Notes: generated by a model from the letters alone, not told the origin. A stretch of 64,000 nt of DNA from Calliopsis andreniformis (GCF_051401765.1 NW_027480438.1:4712001-4776000), one strand, 5' to 3'; shown: positions 1-12,811, numbered from the stretch's first letter. Numbers and translations: made by a program.

Positions 1-232
1 ATTCAATAATCAAATCTCAATCCTCAAACATCAATTCTTATCACTCAATCCTCAATACTCAGTCCTCTCTCTTCAATCTTCCATCATCAATACTCTATCC
101 TCAAGCGTCAATCCTCAATCCTCAATCCTCAACCCTCAATCCTCAGTCCTCAAACCTCAATTCCGAATCCTCAATCCTGAATCCTCAATCTTCATCCCTC
201 AGTCCGCAACAATCAATTGTCAATCCTTAATC

Positions 233-344
233 CTCAATAGAATATCCTCAATTCACAGTTTTCAATACTCAATCTCCAACCTTCAATCTTCAAATCTCAC
301 AGCACAAACATCAATTCTCATCACTCAACCCTCAACACTCAGTC
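233..344 (+). repeat. 112-bp landmark cassette, subtype A
   Basis: The cassette is exactly 16 heptamers and stays in phase with the array, from CTCAATA GAATATC through CACAAAC ATCAATT to CTCAGTC. It differs from the consensus unit far more than ordinary heptamers do, yet has no net indel. It recurs throughout the window. Starts I placed for close copies: 1679, 3941, 4655, 6101, 7442, 8245, 9972, 10727, 13115, 13918, 15575, 16330, 19178, 21653, 22456, 24113, 24868, 30975, 37296, 42147, 48926, 59842, 60597. No function is known; a protein-binding or exchange site is possible but not shown. Confidence 0.87.
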
Positions 345-694
345 GTCAATCTTCAATCCTCAATCCTCTATCCTCAATCCTCAATCGTCAATCCTCAATC
401 CCCAATCCTCTATCATCAATCCTCAATCCGCAATCCTCAATCCTCAATACTCAATCCTCAATCTGCAATCCTCAATACTCAATCTTCAACCTTCAATGCT
501 CAATCCTCAATCCTCAATCCTCAATCCGCAATCCTCTATCTTCAAACCTCAATACTCAATCTTCAATCCTCAATCCTGAATCCTCAACCCTCAATCCTCA
601 ATCCCCAATCAACAATCCTCAATCTTCAATACTCAACCCTCTATCCTCAATCCTCAATCCTCAATACTCAACCATCAATCCCCAATTCTCAATA

Positions 695-770
695 CTCAAT
701 AGAATATCCGGAATTCTCAGGATTCAATACTCAAATGTCAATCCTCAACCCTCAGCCCTCATTCTGAATC
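695..770 (+). repeat. 76-bp landmark cassette, subtype B
   Basis: It opens like subtype A (CTCAATA GAATATC) but continues CTCAGGA TTCAATA, then reaches CTCAGCC and the 6-mer CTCATT before CTGAATC, giving ten heptamers plus one 6-mer. Other starts: 2671, 3173, 5117, 9322, 12173, 14925, 17776, 23463, 26314, 32024, 62043. The shared 6-mer suggests that all descend from one deletion. Confidence 0.83.
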
Positions 771-1678
771 CTCAATCCTCAATCCTCAATCCTCAATTTT
801 CAATCCTCAATCCTCAACCTTCAGTCCTCATCCTCAATTCTCAATCCTCAATCGTCAATCCTGAATTTTCAATCCTCAGTAATCTATCTCCAATCCTAGA
901 TCCCCAATCCCCAATCCTCAATCCTTAATCCTCAATCTTCAATCCTCAAACCCCAGTCATCAATCTTAAATCCTCAATCCTCAATCCTCAATCCTCAATC
1001 CTCATTCTTCAATCCTCAATACTCAATCTTCAATCCTCAATCCTCAATCCTCAATCCTCAATCCTCAATCCTCAATCCTCAATCCCCAATTCTCAATCTT
1101 CAATCCTCAATCCTCAATCTTCAATGCTCAACACTCTATCTTCAATCCTCAATCCTCAATCTTCAATCCTCAATACTCAATCTGCAATCCTCAATCCTCA
1201 ATCCTCAACACTCATTCTTCAATCTTCAATACCCAATCCTCAATCTACAATTCTCAATACTCAATCCTTAATCCTCAATCCTCAATCCTCAATCCTAAGA
1301 CCTCAAACATCAATATTCAACCCTCAGTCCTCGTCCTCAATCCACAACACTCAATCCTCAATCCTCGATCTTCAATCATCAATATTCAATCTTCAATCCT
1401 CAATCCTCAATCCTCAATCCTCAATCCTCAATCCTCAATCCCCAATCTTCAATCCTCAATCCTCAATCCTCAATCCTCAATCCTCAATCTTCAATCCTCA
1501 ACACTCAATCCTCAATCCTCAATCCTCATTCTTCAATCCTCACTACCCAATCCTCAATCTTCAATCCTCAATCCTCAATCCTCAATCCTCAGTCCTCAAA
1601 CCTCAATTCTGAATCCTCAATCATGAATCCTCTATCCTCAGCCCTCAGTCCTCAACAATCAGTTGTCAATCCTCAATC

Positions 1679-1790
1679 CTCAATAGAATATCCTCAATTC
1701 ACAGTTATCAATACTTAATACTCAATCTGCAATCTTCAAATCTCTATCCACAAACATCAACTCCCATCACTCAACCCTCAACACTCAGTC
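1679..1790 (+). repeat. 112-bp cassette, subtype A (CTTAATA variant)
   Basis: Sixteen heptamers with CTTAATA, TGCAATC and CTCTATC inside. This version is preceded by the ATCATGAATCC marker and repeats at 6101, 7442, 13115 and 21653. Confidence 0.85.
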
Positions 1791-4374
1791 CTCAACGTTC
1801 AATCCTCAATCCTCAATTCTCAAACTTCAATCCTCAATACTGAATCTTCAATCCTCAATACTCGATCCTCAATTCTCAATCCTCAATCCTCAATCCTCAG
1901 ACCTCAAACATCATTGTTCAACCCTCAGTCCTCGTCCTCAATCCACAACACACAATCCAGAATCCTCGATCTTCAATCATCAATATTCAATCTTCAATCC
2001 TCAATCCTCAATCCTCAATCCTCTATCCTCAATTCTGAATCATCAATACTCAATCCTCAATCCTCAATCCTCAATCCTCAATCTTCAATCCTCAACACTC
2101 AATCTTCAATCATCAATCCACAATCTTCAATCCTCAATACTCAATCTTCAATCCTCAATCCTTAATACTCAATCCTCAATCCTCAATCCTCATTCTTCAA
2201 TCCTCACTACCCAATCCTCAATCTTCAATCCTCAATCCTCAACCCTCAATCCTCAGTCCTCAAACCTCAATTCTGAATCCTCAATCCTGAATCCTCAATT
2301 CTCATTCCTCAATCCTCAATCCTCAATCTTCAATCCTCAACACTCAGTCTTCAATCCTCAATCCTCAATCTTCAATCCTCAATACTCAATCTTCAATCCT
2401 CAATCCTTAATACTCAACCCTCAATCCTCATTCTTCAATCCTCAATACCCAATCTTCAATCTTCAATCCTCAATCCTCAATTCGCAATCCTCAATCCTCA
2501 TTCCTCAGTCCTCAAGGATCAATACTCAACCCTCAGTCCTCCTCCTCAATCCACAACCCTCAATCCTGAATCCTCGATTTTCTTTCATCAATATTCAACC
2601 TTCAATCCTCAATCCTCAATACTCAATACTCAATCATCAATACTCAACCATCAATACTCAATTCTCAATACTCAATAGATTATCCTGAATTCTCAGGATT
2701 CAATACTCAAAAATCAATCCTCAACCCTCAGCCCTCATTCTGAATCCTCAATCGTCAATCCTCAATCCTCAATTATCAATCCTCAATCCTCAACCCTCAG
2801 TCCTCATCCTCAATTCTCAATTCTCAATCCTCAATCCTCAATCCTCAATCTTCAATCCTCAATAATCAATCTCCAATCCTAGATCCTCAATGCTCAATCC
2901 TCAATCGTCAATCCTCAATCCCCAATCCTCAATCTTCAATCCTCAACACTCAATCTTCAATCCTCAATCCTCAATCCTGAATCCTCAATCCTCAATCCTC
3001 AATCCTCAATCCTCAATCCTCAATCCTCAATACTCAATACTCAAACCTGAATCCTCAATATTCAATCCTCAATCCTCAAACCTCAATCCTCAATCCTCAA
3101 TCTTCAATCCTCAACACTCAATCTTCAATCCTCAATCCTCAATACTCAACCATCAATCCTCAATTCTCAATACTCAATAGAATATCCTGAATTCTCAGGG
3201 TTCAATACTCAAGCGTCAATCATCAAACCTCAGCCCTCATTCTGAATCCTCAATCCTCAATCCTCAATCCTCAATTATCAATCCTCAATCCTCAACCCTC
3301 AGTCCTCATCCTCTATTCTCAATTCTCAATCCTCAATCCTCAATCCTCAATCTTCAATCCTCAATAATCAATCTCCAATCCTAGATCCTCAATGCTCAAT
3401 CCTCAATCGTCAATCCTCAATCCCCAATCCTCAATCTTCAATCCTCAACACTCAATCTTCAATCCTCAATCCTCAAACCTCAATCCTCAATACTCAATCC
3501 TCAATCCTCAATCCTCAATCCTCAATCCTCAATACTCAATACTCAATCCTGAATCCTCAATATTCAACACATAACCCACAACCATCAATTCTCAATACTC
3601 AACAATCAATCCTCAATTCTCAATACTCAATAGAATATCCTGAATTCTCATGGTACAATACTCAATCCACAATATTCAATAATCAAATCTCAATCCTCAA
3701 ACGTCAATTCTCAACACTCAATCCTCAGCACTCAGTCCTCTCTCTTCAATCCTCCATCTTCAATCCTCAATCCTCAAGACTCAACCCTCAATCCTCAATC
3801 CTCAAACCTCAAGAGTCAACCCTCAATCCTCAAACCTCAAACCTCAATTCTCAGTCCTCAAACCTCAATCCCGAATCCTCAACACTGAATCCTCAATCTT
3901 CAGCCCTCAGTCCTCAACAATCAATTGTCAATCCTCAATCCTCAATAGAATATCCTCAATTCACAGTTTTCAATACTCAATCACCATTCTTCAATCTTCA
4001 AATCTCAATCCACAAACATCAATTCTCATCACTCAACCCTCAACACTCAGTCGTCAATCTTCAATCCTCAATCCTCAATCCTCAATCCTCAATCTTCAAT
4101 CCTCAACACACAATCTTCAATCCTCAATCCTCAATTCTCAGTCCCCAATACTCAATCCTCAATCGTCAATCCTCAATCCCCAATCCTCAATCTTCAGTCC
4201 TCAATCCTCAATCCTTAATCCTCAATCCTCAATCTTCAATCCTCAATACTCAATCTTCAATCCTCAATCCTCAATCCTCAATCCTCAATCCTCAATCCTC
4301 AATCCTCAATACTCAACACACAACCCTCAACCATCAATCCTCAATACTCAACCATCAATACTCCATTCTCAATA

Positions 4375-4486
4375 CTCAATAGAATATCCTGAATTCTCAT
4401 GTTTCAATACTCAGTCCACAATATTCAATAATCAAATCTCAATCCTCAAACATCAATTCTTATCACTCAATCCTCAATACTCAGTC
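4375..4486 (+). repeat. 112-bp landmark cassette, subtype C
   Basis: Aligns with subtype A over all 16 heptamers but carries CACAATA and ATCAAAT in the middle and is followed by CTCTCTC. At position four, other copies mostly have CTCATGG; this one has CTCATGT. A truncated copy opens the window (bases 1-64). Other starts: 3626, 6827, 10447, 16050, 18891, 24588, 27401, 30660, 34060, 36102, 37009, 41860, 48611, 50455, 52406, 60317. Confidence 0.85.
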
Positions 4487-6281
4487 CTCTCTCTTCAATC
4501 TTCCATCATCAATACTCTATCCTCAAGCGTCAATCCTCAATCCTCAATCCTCAACCCTCAATCCTCAGTCCTCAAACCTCAATTCCGAATCCTCAATCCT
4601 GAATCCTCAATCTTCATCCCTCAGTCCGCAACAATCAATTGTCAATCCTTAATCCTCAATAGAATATCCTCAATTCACAGTTTTCAATACTCAATCTCCA
4701 ACCTTCAATCTTCAAATCTCACAGCACAAACATCAATTCTCATCACTCAACCCTCAACACTCAGTCGTCAATCTTCAATCCTCAATCCTCTATCCTCAAT
4801 CCTCAATCGTCAATCCTCAATCCCCAATCCTCTATCATCAATCCTCAATCCGCAATCCTCAATCCTCAATACTCAATCCTCAATCTGCAATCCTCAATAC
4901 TCAATCTTCAACCTTCAATGCTCAATCCTCAATCCTCAATCCTCAATCCGCAATCCTCTATCTTCAAACCTCAATACTCAATCTTCAATCCTCAATCCTG
5001 AATCCTCAACCCTCAATCCTCAATCCCCAATCAACAATCCTCAATCTTCAATACTCAACCCTCTATCCTCAATCCTCAATCCTCAATACTCAACCATCAA
5101 TCCCCAATTCTCAATACTCAATAGAATATCCGGAATTCTCAGGATTCAATACTCAAATGTCAATCCTCAACCCTCAGCCCTCATTCTGAATCCTCAATCC
5201 TCAATCCTCAATCCTCAATTTTCAATCCTCAATCCTCAACCTTCAGTCCTCATCCTCAATTCTCAATCCTCAATCGTCAATCCTGAATTTTCAATCCTCA
5301 GTAATCTATCTCCAATCCTAGATCCCCAATCCCCAATCCTCAATCCTTAATCCTCAATCTTCAATCCTCAAACCCCAGTCATCAATCTTAAATCCTCAAT
5401 CCTCAATCCTCAATCCTCAATCCTCATTCTTCAATCCTCAATACTCAATCTTCAATCCTCAATCCTCAATCCTCAATCCTCAATCCTCAATCCTCAATCC
5501 TCAATCCCCAATTCTCAATCTTCAATCCTCAATCCTCAATCTTCAATGCTCAACACTCTATCTTCAATCCTCAATCCTCAATCTTCAATCCTCAATACTC
5601 AATCTGCAATCCTCAATCCTCAATCCTCAACACTCATTCTTCAATCTTCAATACCCAATCCTCAATCTACAATTCTCAATACTCAATCCTTAATCCTCAA
5701 TCCTCAATCCTCAATCCTAAGACCTCAAACATCAATATTCAACCCTCAGTCCTCGTCCTCAATCCACAACACTCAATCCTCAATCCTCGATCTTCAATCA
5801 TCAATATTCAATCTTCAATCCTCAATCCTCAATCCTCAATCCTCAATCCTCAATCCTCAATCCCCAATCTTCAATCCTCAATCCTCAATCCTCAATCCTC
5901 AATCCTCAATCTTCAATCCTCAACACTCAATCCTCAATCCTCAATCCTCATTCTTCAATCCTCACTACCCAATCCTCAATCTTCAATCCTCAATCCTCAA
6001 TCCTCAATCCTCAGTCCTCAAACCTCAATTCTGAATCCTCAATCATGAATCCTCTATCCTCAGCCCTCAGTCCTCAACAATCAGTTGTCAATCCTCAATC
6101 CTCAATAGAATATCCTCAATTCACAGTTATCAATACTTAATACTCAATCTGCAATCTTCAAATCTCTATCCACAAACATCAACTCCCATCACTCAACCCT
6201 CAACACTCAGTCCTCAACGTTCAATCCTCAATCCTCAATTCTCAAACTTCAATCCTCAATACTGAATCTTCAATCCTCAAT
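4423..6281 (+). repeat. Segmental duplication D1, copy 2
   Basis: This is the second copy of 1-1859, offset 4,422 bp. Base 4423 lies inside a subtype C cassette that starts at 4375, which shows that the window opens in the middle of that cassette. The near-identity over 1.86 kb, against heavy divergence between neighbouring heptamers, marks a recent large-scale duplication. Confidence 0.9.
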
Positions 6282-6700
6282 CCTCAATCCTCAATCCTCA
6301 ATCCTCAATCCTCAATCCTCATTCCGCGAACCTCAATCCTCAACCCTCAGTCGTCATCCTTAATTCTCAATTCTCAATCCTCAATCCTCAATTCTCAACC
6401 TTCAAACCTCAATAATCAATCTCCAACCCTAGAACCTCAATCCCCAATCCTCAGTCCTTAATCCTCAATCTTCAATCCTCAATCCCCAGTCCACAATCCT
6501 CAATCCTCAATTCTCAATCCTCAATCTTCAATCCACAATACTCAATCTGCAATCCTCAATACTCAATCCTCAATCCTCAATCCTCAATTCACAATGCTCA
6601 ATCCTCTGCCCTCAATTCTCAAAACTCAATCCTCAAACCTCAATCGGCAACCGTCAGTCCTCGTCCTCAATCATCAACACTCAATCCTCAATCCTTAATC
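5935..6700 (+). repeat. Duplication D2, copy 1 (offset 1,341 bp)
   Basis: It matches 7276-8041 at 1,341 bp. Shared rare markers are the ATCATGAAT variant at 6042 and 7383, and CCGCGAA at 6324 and 7665. The copies separate near 6700, where this one continues with CTCAATC CTTAATC and the other with CTCAATC CTCAACC. Boundaries are good to a few heptamers. Confidence 0.8.
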
Positions 6701-7275
6701 TTCAATCCTCAACACACAATCTTCAATCCTCAATCCTCAATTCTCAGTCCTCAATCCTCAATGCTCGACACACAACACTCAACCATCAATCCCCAATGCT
6801 CAACCATCAATACTCCATTCTCAATACTCAATAGAATATCCTGAATTCTCATTGTTCAATACTCAATCCACAATATTCTATAATCAAATCTCAATCCTCA
6901 AACATCAATCCTCAACACTCAGTCCTCATCCTCAATTCTCGATTCTCAATCCTAAATCCTCAATCCTCAATCTTCAATCCTCAATAATCTATCTCCAATC
7001 CTAGATCCCCAATCCCCAATCCTCAATCCTTAATCCGCAATCCTCAATCATCAGTACTCAATCCTCAATCTTCAATCCTCAATACTCAATCATCAATCTT
7101 CAATCCTCAATCCTCAATGCTCAATCCTCTATCCGCAATCCTCAATCTTCAATCCTCAATACTCAATCTTCAATCCTCAATCCTGAATCCTCAATCCTCA
7201 ATCCTCAATCCTCAATCCCCAATCAACAATCCTCAATCTTCAATACTCAACCCTCTATCCTCAATCCTCAATCCT

Positions 7276-8041
7276 CAATCCTCAATCCTCATTCTTCAAT
7301 CCTCACTACCCAATCCTCAATCTTCAATCCTCAATCCTCAATCCTCAATCCTCAGTCCTCAAACCTCAATTCTGAATCCTCAATCATGAATCCTCTATCC
7401 TCAGCCCTCAGTCCTCAACAATCAGTTGTCAATCCTCAATCCTCAATAGAATATCCTCAATTCACAGTTATCAATACTTAATACTCAATCTGCAATCTTC
7501 AAATCTCTATCCACAAACATCAACTCCCATCACTCAACCCTCAACACTCAGTCCTCAACGTTCAATCCTCAATCCTCAATTCTCAAACTTCAATCCTCAA
7601 TACTGAATCTTCAATCCTCAATCCTCAATCCTCAATCCTCAATCCTCAATCCTCAATCCTCATTCCGCGAACCTCAATCCTCAACCCTCAGTCGTCATCC
7701 TTAATTCTCAATTCTCAATCCTCAATCCTCAATTCTCAACCTTCAAACCTCAATAATCAATCTCCAACCCTAGAACCTCAATCCCCAATCCTCAGTCCTT
7801 AATCCTCAATCTTCAATCCTCAATCCCCAGTCCACAATCCTCAATCCTCAATTCTCAATCCTCAATCTTCAATCCACAATACTCAATCTGCAATCCTCAA
7901 TCCTCAATCCTCAATCCTCAATCCTCAATTCACAATGCACAATCCTCTGCCCTCAATCCTCAAAACTCAATCCTCAAACCTCAATCGGCAACCGTCAGTC
8001 CTCGTCCTCAATCCTCAACACTCAATCCTCAATCCTCAACC
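7276..8041 (+). repeat. Duplication D2, copy 2
   Basis: Partner of 5935-6700. This copy is also the left part of the 5.6-kb unit, so its CCGCGAA marker recurs in the later copies of that unit (near 13338 and 21876). Confidence 0.8.
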
Positions 8042-8390
8042 TTCAATCATCAATTCTCAATCTTCAATCCTCAATCCTCAATCTTCTATCCTCTATCCTC
8101 AATTCTCAATTCTCAATACTCAGTCCTCAATCCTCAATCCTCAAACCTCCATCCTCTGTCCTCAAACCACAATCCTGAATCCTCAATACTGAATCCTCAA
8201 TCTTCAGACCTCAGTCCTCAACAATCAGTTGTCAATCCTCAATCCTCAATAGAATATCATCAATTCACAGTTTTCAATACTCAATACTCAATCTGCAATC
8301 TTCATATCTCTATCCACAAACATCAATTCTCATCACTCTACCCTCAACACTCAGTCCTCAATCTTCAATCCTCAATCCTCAATCCTCAAT

Positions 8391-9005
8391 CGTCAATCCT
8401 CAATCCCCAATCCTCTATCATCAATCCTCAATCCTCAATCCTCAATCCTCAATCCTCAATCCTCAACCTTCAATCCTCAAAACTCAATCTTCAATCTTCA
8501 ATACTCAATCCTCAATCCTCAATCCGCAATCCTCAATCTTCAATCCTCAATACTCAATCTTCAATCCTCAATATTCAACACACAACCCTCAAAGTTCAAT
8601 CCTCAATACACAACCATCAATCCTCAATTCTCAATACTCAGTCGTCAGCGTTCAATCCTCAACACTCAATCTTCAATCCTAAATCCTCAATCTTCAATCG
8701 TCAATCCTCAATCCCCAATCCTCTATCATCAATCCTCAATCCTCAATCCTCAATCCTCAATCCTCAATCCTCAACCTTCAATCCTCAAAACTCAATCTTC
8801 AATCTTCAATACTCAATCCTCAATCCTCAATCCGCAATCCTCAATCTTCAATCCTCAATACTCAATCTTCAATCCTCAATATTCAACACACAACCCTCAA
8901 AGTTCAATCCTCAATACACAACCATCAATCCTCAATTCTCAATACTCAGTCGTCAGCGTTCAATCCTCAACACTCAATCTTCAATCCTAAATCCTCAATC
9001 TTCAA
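8391..9005 (+). repeat. 308-bp tandem pair (44 heptamers each)
   Basis: Two adjacent copies, 8391-8698 and 8699-9005, are spaced exactly 308 bp (44 x 7) apart. Both start at a GTCAATC variant and carry the rare GTCGTCAGCG marker (8641 and 8949) and a CAAAGTTCAA marker. Confidence 0.87.
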
Positions 9006-10446
9006 TTCTCAATCTTCGATCCTCAATACTGAATCTTCAATCCTCAATCCTCAATCCTCAATCCTCAATCCTCAATCCTTAATCCTCAACCTTCAATCCT
9101 CGGTCCGCAATCCTCAATCTTCAATCCTCAACCCTCAATACTCATCCTCAATCATCAATCCTCAATCTTCAATCCTCAATACTCAATCCTCAATCCTCAA
9201 TCTTGAACCCTCAATCCTCAATCCTCAATCCCCAATCAACAATCCTCAATCTTCAATACTCAATCCTCTATCCTCAATCCTCAATCCTCAATACTCAACC
9301 ATCAATACTCAATTCTCAATACTCAATAGATTATCCTGAATTCTCAGGATTCAATACTCAAAAATCAATCCCCAACCCTCAGCCCTCATTCGGAATACCT
9401 CAATCCTCAATCCTCAATCCTCAATTGTTAATCCTCAATCCTCAACCCTCAGTCCTCATCCTCAATTCTCAATTCTCAATCCTAAATCCTCAATCCTCAA
9501 TCTTCAATCCTCAATAATCAATCTCCAATCCTAGATCCCCAATCCCCAATCCTCAATCCTTAATCCGCAATCCTCAATCATCAATACTCAATCCTCAATC
9601 TTCAATCCTCAATACTCAATCATCAATCTTCAATCCTCAATCCTCAATCCTCAATCCTCTATCCGCAATCCTCAATCTTCAGTTCTCAATACTCAATCTT
9701 CAATCCTCAATCCTGAATCCTCAATCCTCAATCCTCAATCGTCAATCCCCAATCAACAATCCTCAATCTTCAATACTTAACCCTCTATCCTCAATCCTCA
9801 ATCCTCAATCCTCAATCCTCATTCTTCAATCCTCACTACCCAATCCTCAATCTTCAATCCTCAATCCTCAATCCTCAATCCTCAGTCCTCAAACCTCAAT
9901 TCTGAATCCTCAATCATGAATCCTCTATCCTCAGCCCTCAGTCCTCAACAATCAGTTGTCAATCCTCAATCCTCAATAGAATATCCTCAATTCACAGTTT
10001 TCAATACTTAATACTCAATCTGCAATCTTCAATTCTCTATCCACAAACACCAACTCCCATCACTCAACCCTCAACACTCAGTCCTCAATGTTCAATCCTC
10101 AACCCTCAATTCTCAATCTTCAATCCTCAATACTGAATCTTCAATCCTCAATCCTCAATTCTCAATCCTCAATCCTCAATCCTCATTCCTCATACCTCAA
10201 ACCTCAACCCTCAGTCCTCATCCTTAATTCTCAATTCTCAATCTTCAATCCTCAATAATCAATCTCCAATCCTAGATCCTCAATCCCCAATCCTCAGTCC
10301 TTAATGCTCTATCTTCAATCATCAATCCCCAGTCCACAATCCTCAATACTCATTCCTCAATCCTCAATACTCAATCCTCAATATTCAACGCACAACCCTC
10401 AACCATCAATTCTCAATACTCAACCATCAATCCTCAATTCTCAATA

Positions 10447-10838
10447 CTCAATGGAATATCCTGAAATCTCATGGTTGAATACTCAATCCACAATATTCAA
10501 TAATCTAATCTCAATCCCCAAACATGAATTCTCAACACTCAATCCTCAACACTCAGTCCTCTCTCTTCAATCCTCCATCCTCAATCCTCAATCCTCAAGC
10601 GTCAATCCTCAATCCTCGATCCTCAACCCTCAATCCTCACTCCTCAAACCTCAATTCCGAATCCTCAATCCTGAATCCTCAACCTTCATCCCTCAGTCCG
10701 CAACAATCAATTGTCAATCCTCAATCCTCAATAGAACATCCTCAATTCACTGTTTTCAATACTCAATCCCCAACATTCAATCTTCAAATCTCAATCCACA
10801 AACATCAATTCTCATCACTCAACCCTCAACACGCAGTC
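10447..10838 (+). repeat. C-A cassette dyad (392 bp)
   Basis: A subtype C cassette at 10447 and a subtype A cassette at 10727 lie 280 bp (40 heptamers) apart. The pair recurs at 280 bp (4375/4655, 16050/16330, 24588/24868, 60317/60597), 287 bp (18891/19178, 37009/37296, 41860/42147) and 315 bp (3626/3941, 30660/30975, 48611/48926). Spacing varies only by whole heptamers. Confidence 0.83.
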
Positions 10839-12811
10839 CTCAATCTCCAATCCTCAATCCTCAATCCTCAATCGTCAATCCTCAATCCCAATCCTCTATC
10901 ATCAATCCTCAATCCGCAATCCTCAATCCTCAATACTCAATCCTCAATCTTCAATCCTCAATACTCAATCTTCAATCTTCAATCCTCTATCCTCAATCCT
11001 CAATCCTCAATCCGCAATCCTCAATCTTCAATCCTCAATACTCAATCTTCAATCCTCAATCCTCAATCCTGAAATCCTCAACCCTCAATATTCAACACAC
11101 AACCCTCAACCTTCAATCCTCAATACTCAACCATCAATCCTCAATTCTCAATACTCAATAGAATATCCTGAATTCTCAGTTTTCAATACTCAATCCTCAA
11201 TCGTCAATCCTAAATCCCCAATCTTCTATCATCAATCCTCAATCCTCAATCCTCAATCCTCAATCCTCAATCCTCAATCTTCAATCCTCAATACTCAATC
11301 TTCAATCTTCAATCCTCAATCCTCAATCCTCAATCGGCAATCCTCAATCCGCAATCCTCAATCTTCAATCCTCAATACTCAATCTTCAATCCTCAATCCT
11401 GAATCCTGAAATCCCCAGTCCTCTATCTTCAATCCTCAATCCTCAATCCTCAATCCTCAATCCACAATCCTCAATCCTCATTCCACAAACCTCAATCCTC
11501 AACCCTCAGTCCACATACTTAATTCTCAATTCTCAATACTCAATCCTCAATTCTCAATCTTCAATCCTCAATCCTCAATCCTCAGTCCTCAGTCCTCAAA
11601 CATCAATCCTCAACCCTCAATCCTCATCCTCAATCCTCAATCCTCAATCTTCAATCCTCAATCCTCAATCCCAATACTCTATCATCAATCCTCAATCCGC
11701 AATCCTCAATACTCAATACTCAATCCTCAATCTTCAATCCTTAATACTCAATCTTCAATCTTCAATCCTCTATCCTCAATCCTCAATCCTCAATCCACAA
11801 TCCGCAATCCTCAATCCTCAATACTCAATCCTCAATCCTCAATCCTCAATCCTGAATCCTCAATCTTCAATCCTCCATACTCAATCTTCAATCCTCAATC
11901 CTCAGTCCTCAATCTTCAATCCTCAATCCTCAATCCTCAATTCTCAATCCTCAATCCTCAGTCCTCAGTCCTCAAACATCAATCCTCAACCCTCAATCCT
12001 CATCCTCAATCCTCAATCCTCAATCTTCAATCCTCAATACTCAATCTTCAATCCTCAATCCTGAATCCTCAGTCCTCAATCCTCAATCCCCAATCAACGA
12101 TCCTCAATCTTCAATACTCATTCCTCTATCCTCAATCCTCAATACTCAACCATCAATCCTCAATTCTGAATACTCAATAGAATATCCTGAACTCTCAGGA
12201 TTCAATACTCAAACATCAATCCTCAACCCTCAGCCCTCATTCTGAATCATCAATCCTCAATCCTCAATCCTCAATTTTCAATCCCCAATCCTCAACCCTC
12301 AGTCCTCATCCTCAATTCTCAACTCTCAATCCTCAATCCTCAATCCTCAATCCTCAGTCCTCAATCCTCAATCCTCAATCCCCAAACCTCAATCCCCAAC
12401 CGTCAGTCCTCGTCCTCAATCCTCAACACTCAATCCTCAATCCTCAATCCTCAATCTTCAATCATCAATACTCAATCTTCAATCCTCAATCCTCAATCTT
12501 TAATCCTCAATCCTCAATCCTCAATCCTCAATCCTCAATCCTCAATCCTCAATCTGCAATCCTCAATCCTCAATCCTCAATCCTCAATCCTCAATCCTCA
12601 ATCTTCTATCTTCAATCCCCAATCCTCTATCATCAATCCTCAATTCTCAATCCTCAATCCTGAAACCTCAATCCTCAATGCTCAATCCTCAATCCTCAAT
12701 CTTCAATCCTCAATACTCAGTCTTCAATACTCAATCCTCAATCCTCAATCCTCAATCCTCAGTACTCAATCGTCAGTCTTCAATCCTCAACACTCAATCT
12801 TCAATTCTCAA

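Larger units (their letters stand above)
1..1859 (+). repeat. Segmental duplication D1, copy 1
   Basis: This stretch matches 4423-6281 at a constant offset of 4,422 bp; everything I compared was identical, including rare variants such as the CTCACAG heptamer near 296. The match breaks at about 1859, where copy 1 goes on with CTCAATA CTCGATC and copy 2 with plain CTCAATC units. The left end is cut by the window edge, so the true unit may be longer. Confidence 0.9.
7150..12811 (+). repeat. 5.6-kb higher-order repeat unit, copy 1
   Basis: This unit abuts its second copy head to tail. The offset to copy 2 is 5,673 bp on the left (for example 7935 to 13608) and 5,603 bp on the right (10304 to 15907 and 12678 to 18281). 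The 70-bp change is resolved as six heptamers near 8370-8465 plus four near 9210-9240 that are absent from copy 2. The right boundary is seen at about 12811, where copies 1 and 2 diverge just after a shared TTCAATT CTCAATC. Boundaries are approximate within about two heptamers. Confidence 0.87.

Noticed and set aside
233..4766. CRISPR-like reading of the regularly recurring cassettes
   Set aside because: The sequence between cassettes is more of the same heptamer, not unique spacers; spacing is variable and no cas-like gene exists.
10447..10500. AT-rich GAATATC/ACAATATTCAATAATC stretches as promoter TATA boxes
   Set aside because: They are parts of the repeated cassette, occur dozens of times, and have no downstream gene.
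10304..11161. 285-codon open frame repeated at 15907, 24445 and 60174, overlapped by a 182-codon frame
   Set aside because: Two overlapping open frames with the same kind of peptide are expected from a 7-bp repeat without stops. Conservation of the frame simply follows the conserved 5.6-kb block. No start context, intron signal or codon bias distinguishes it.
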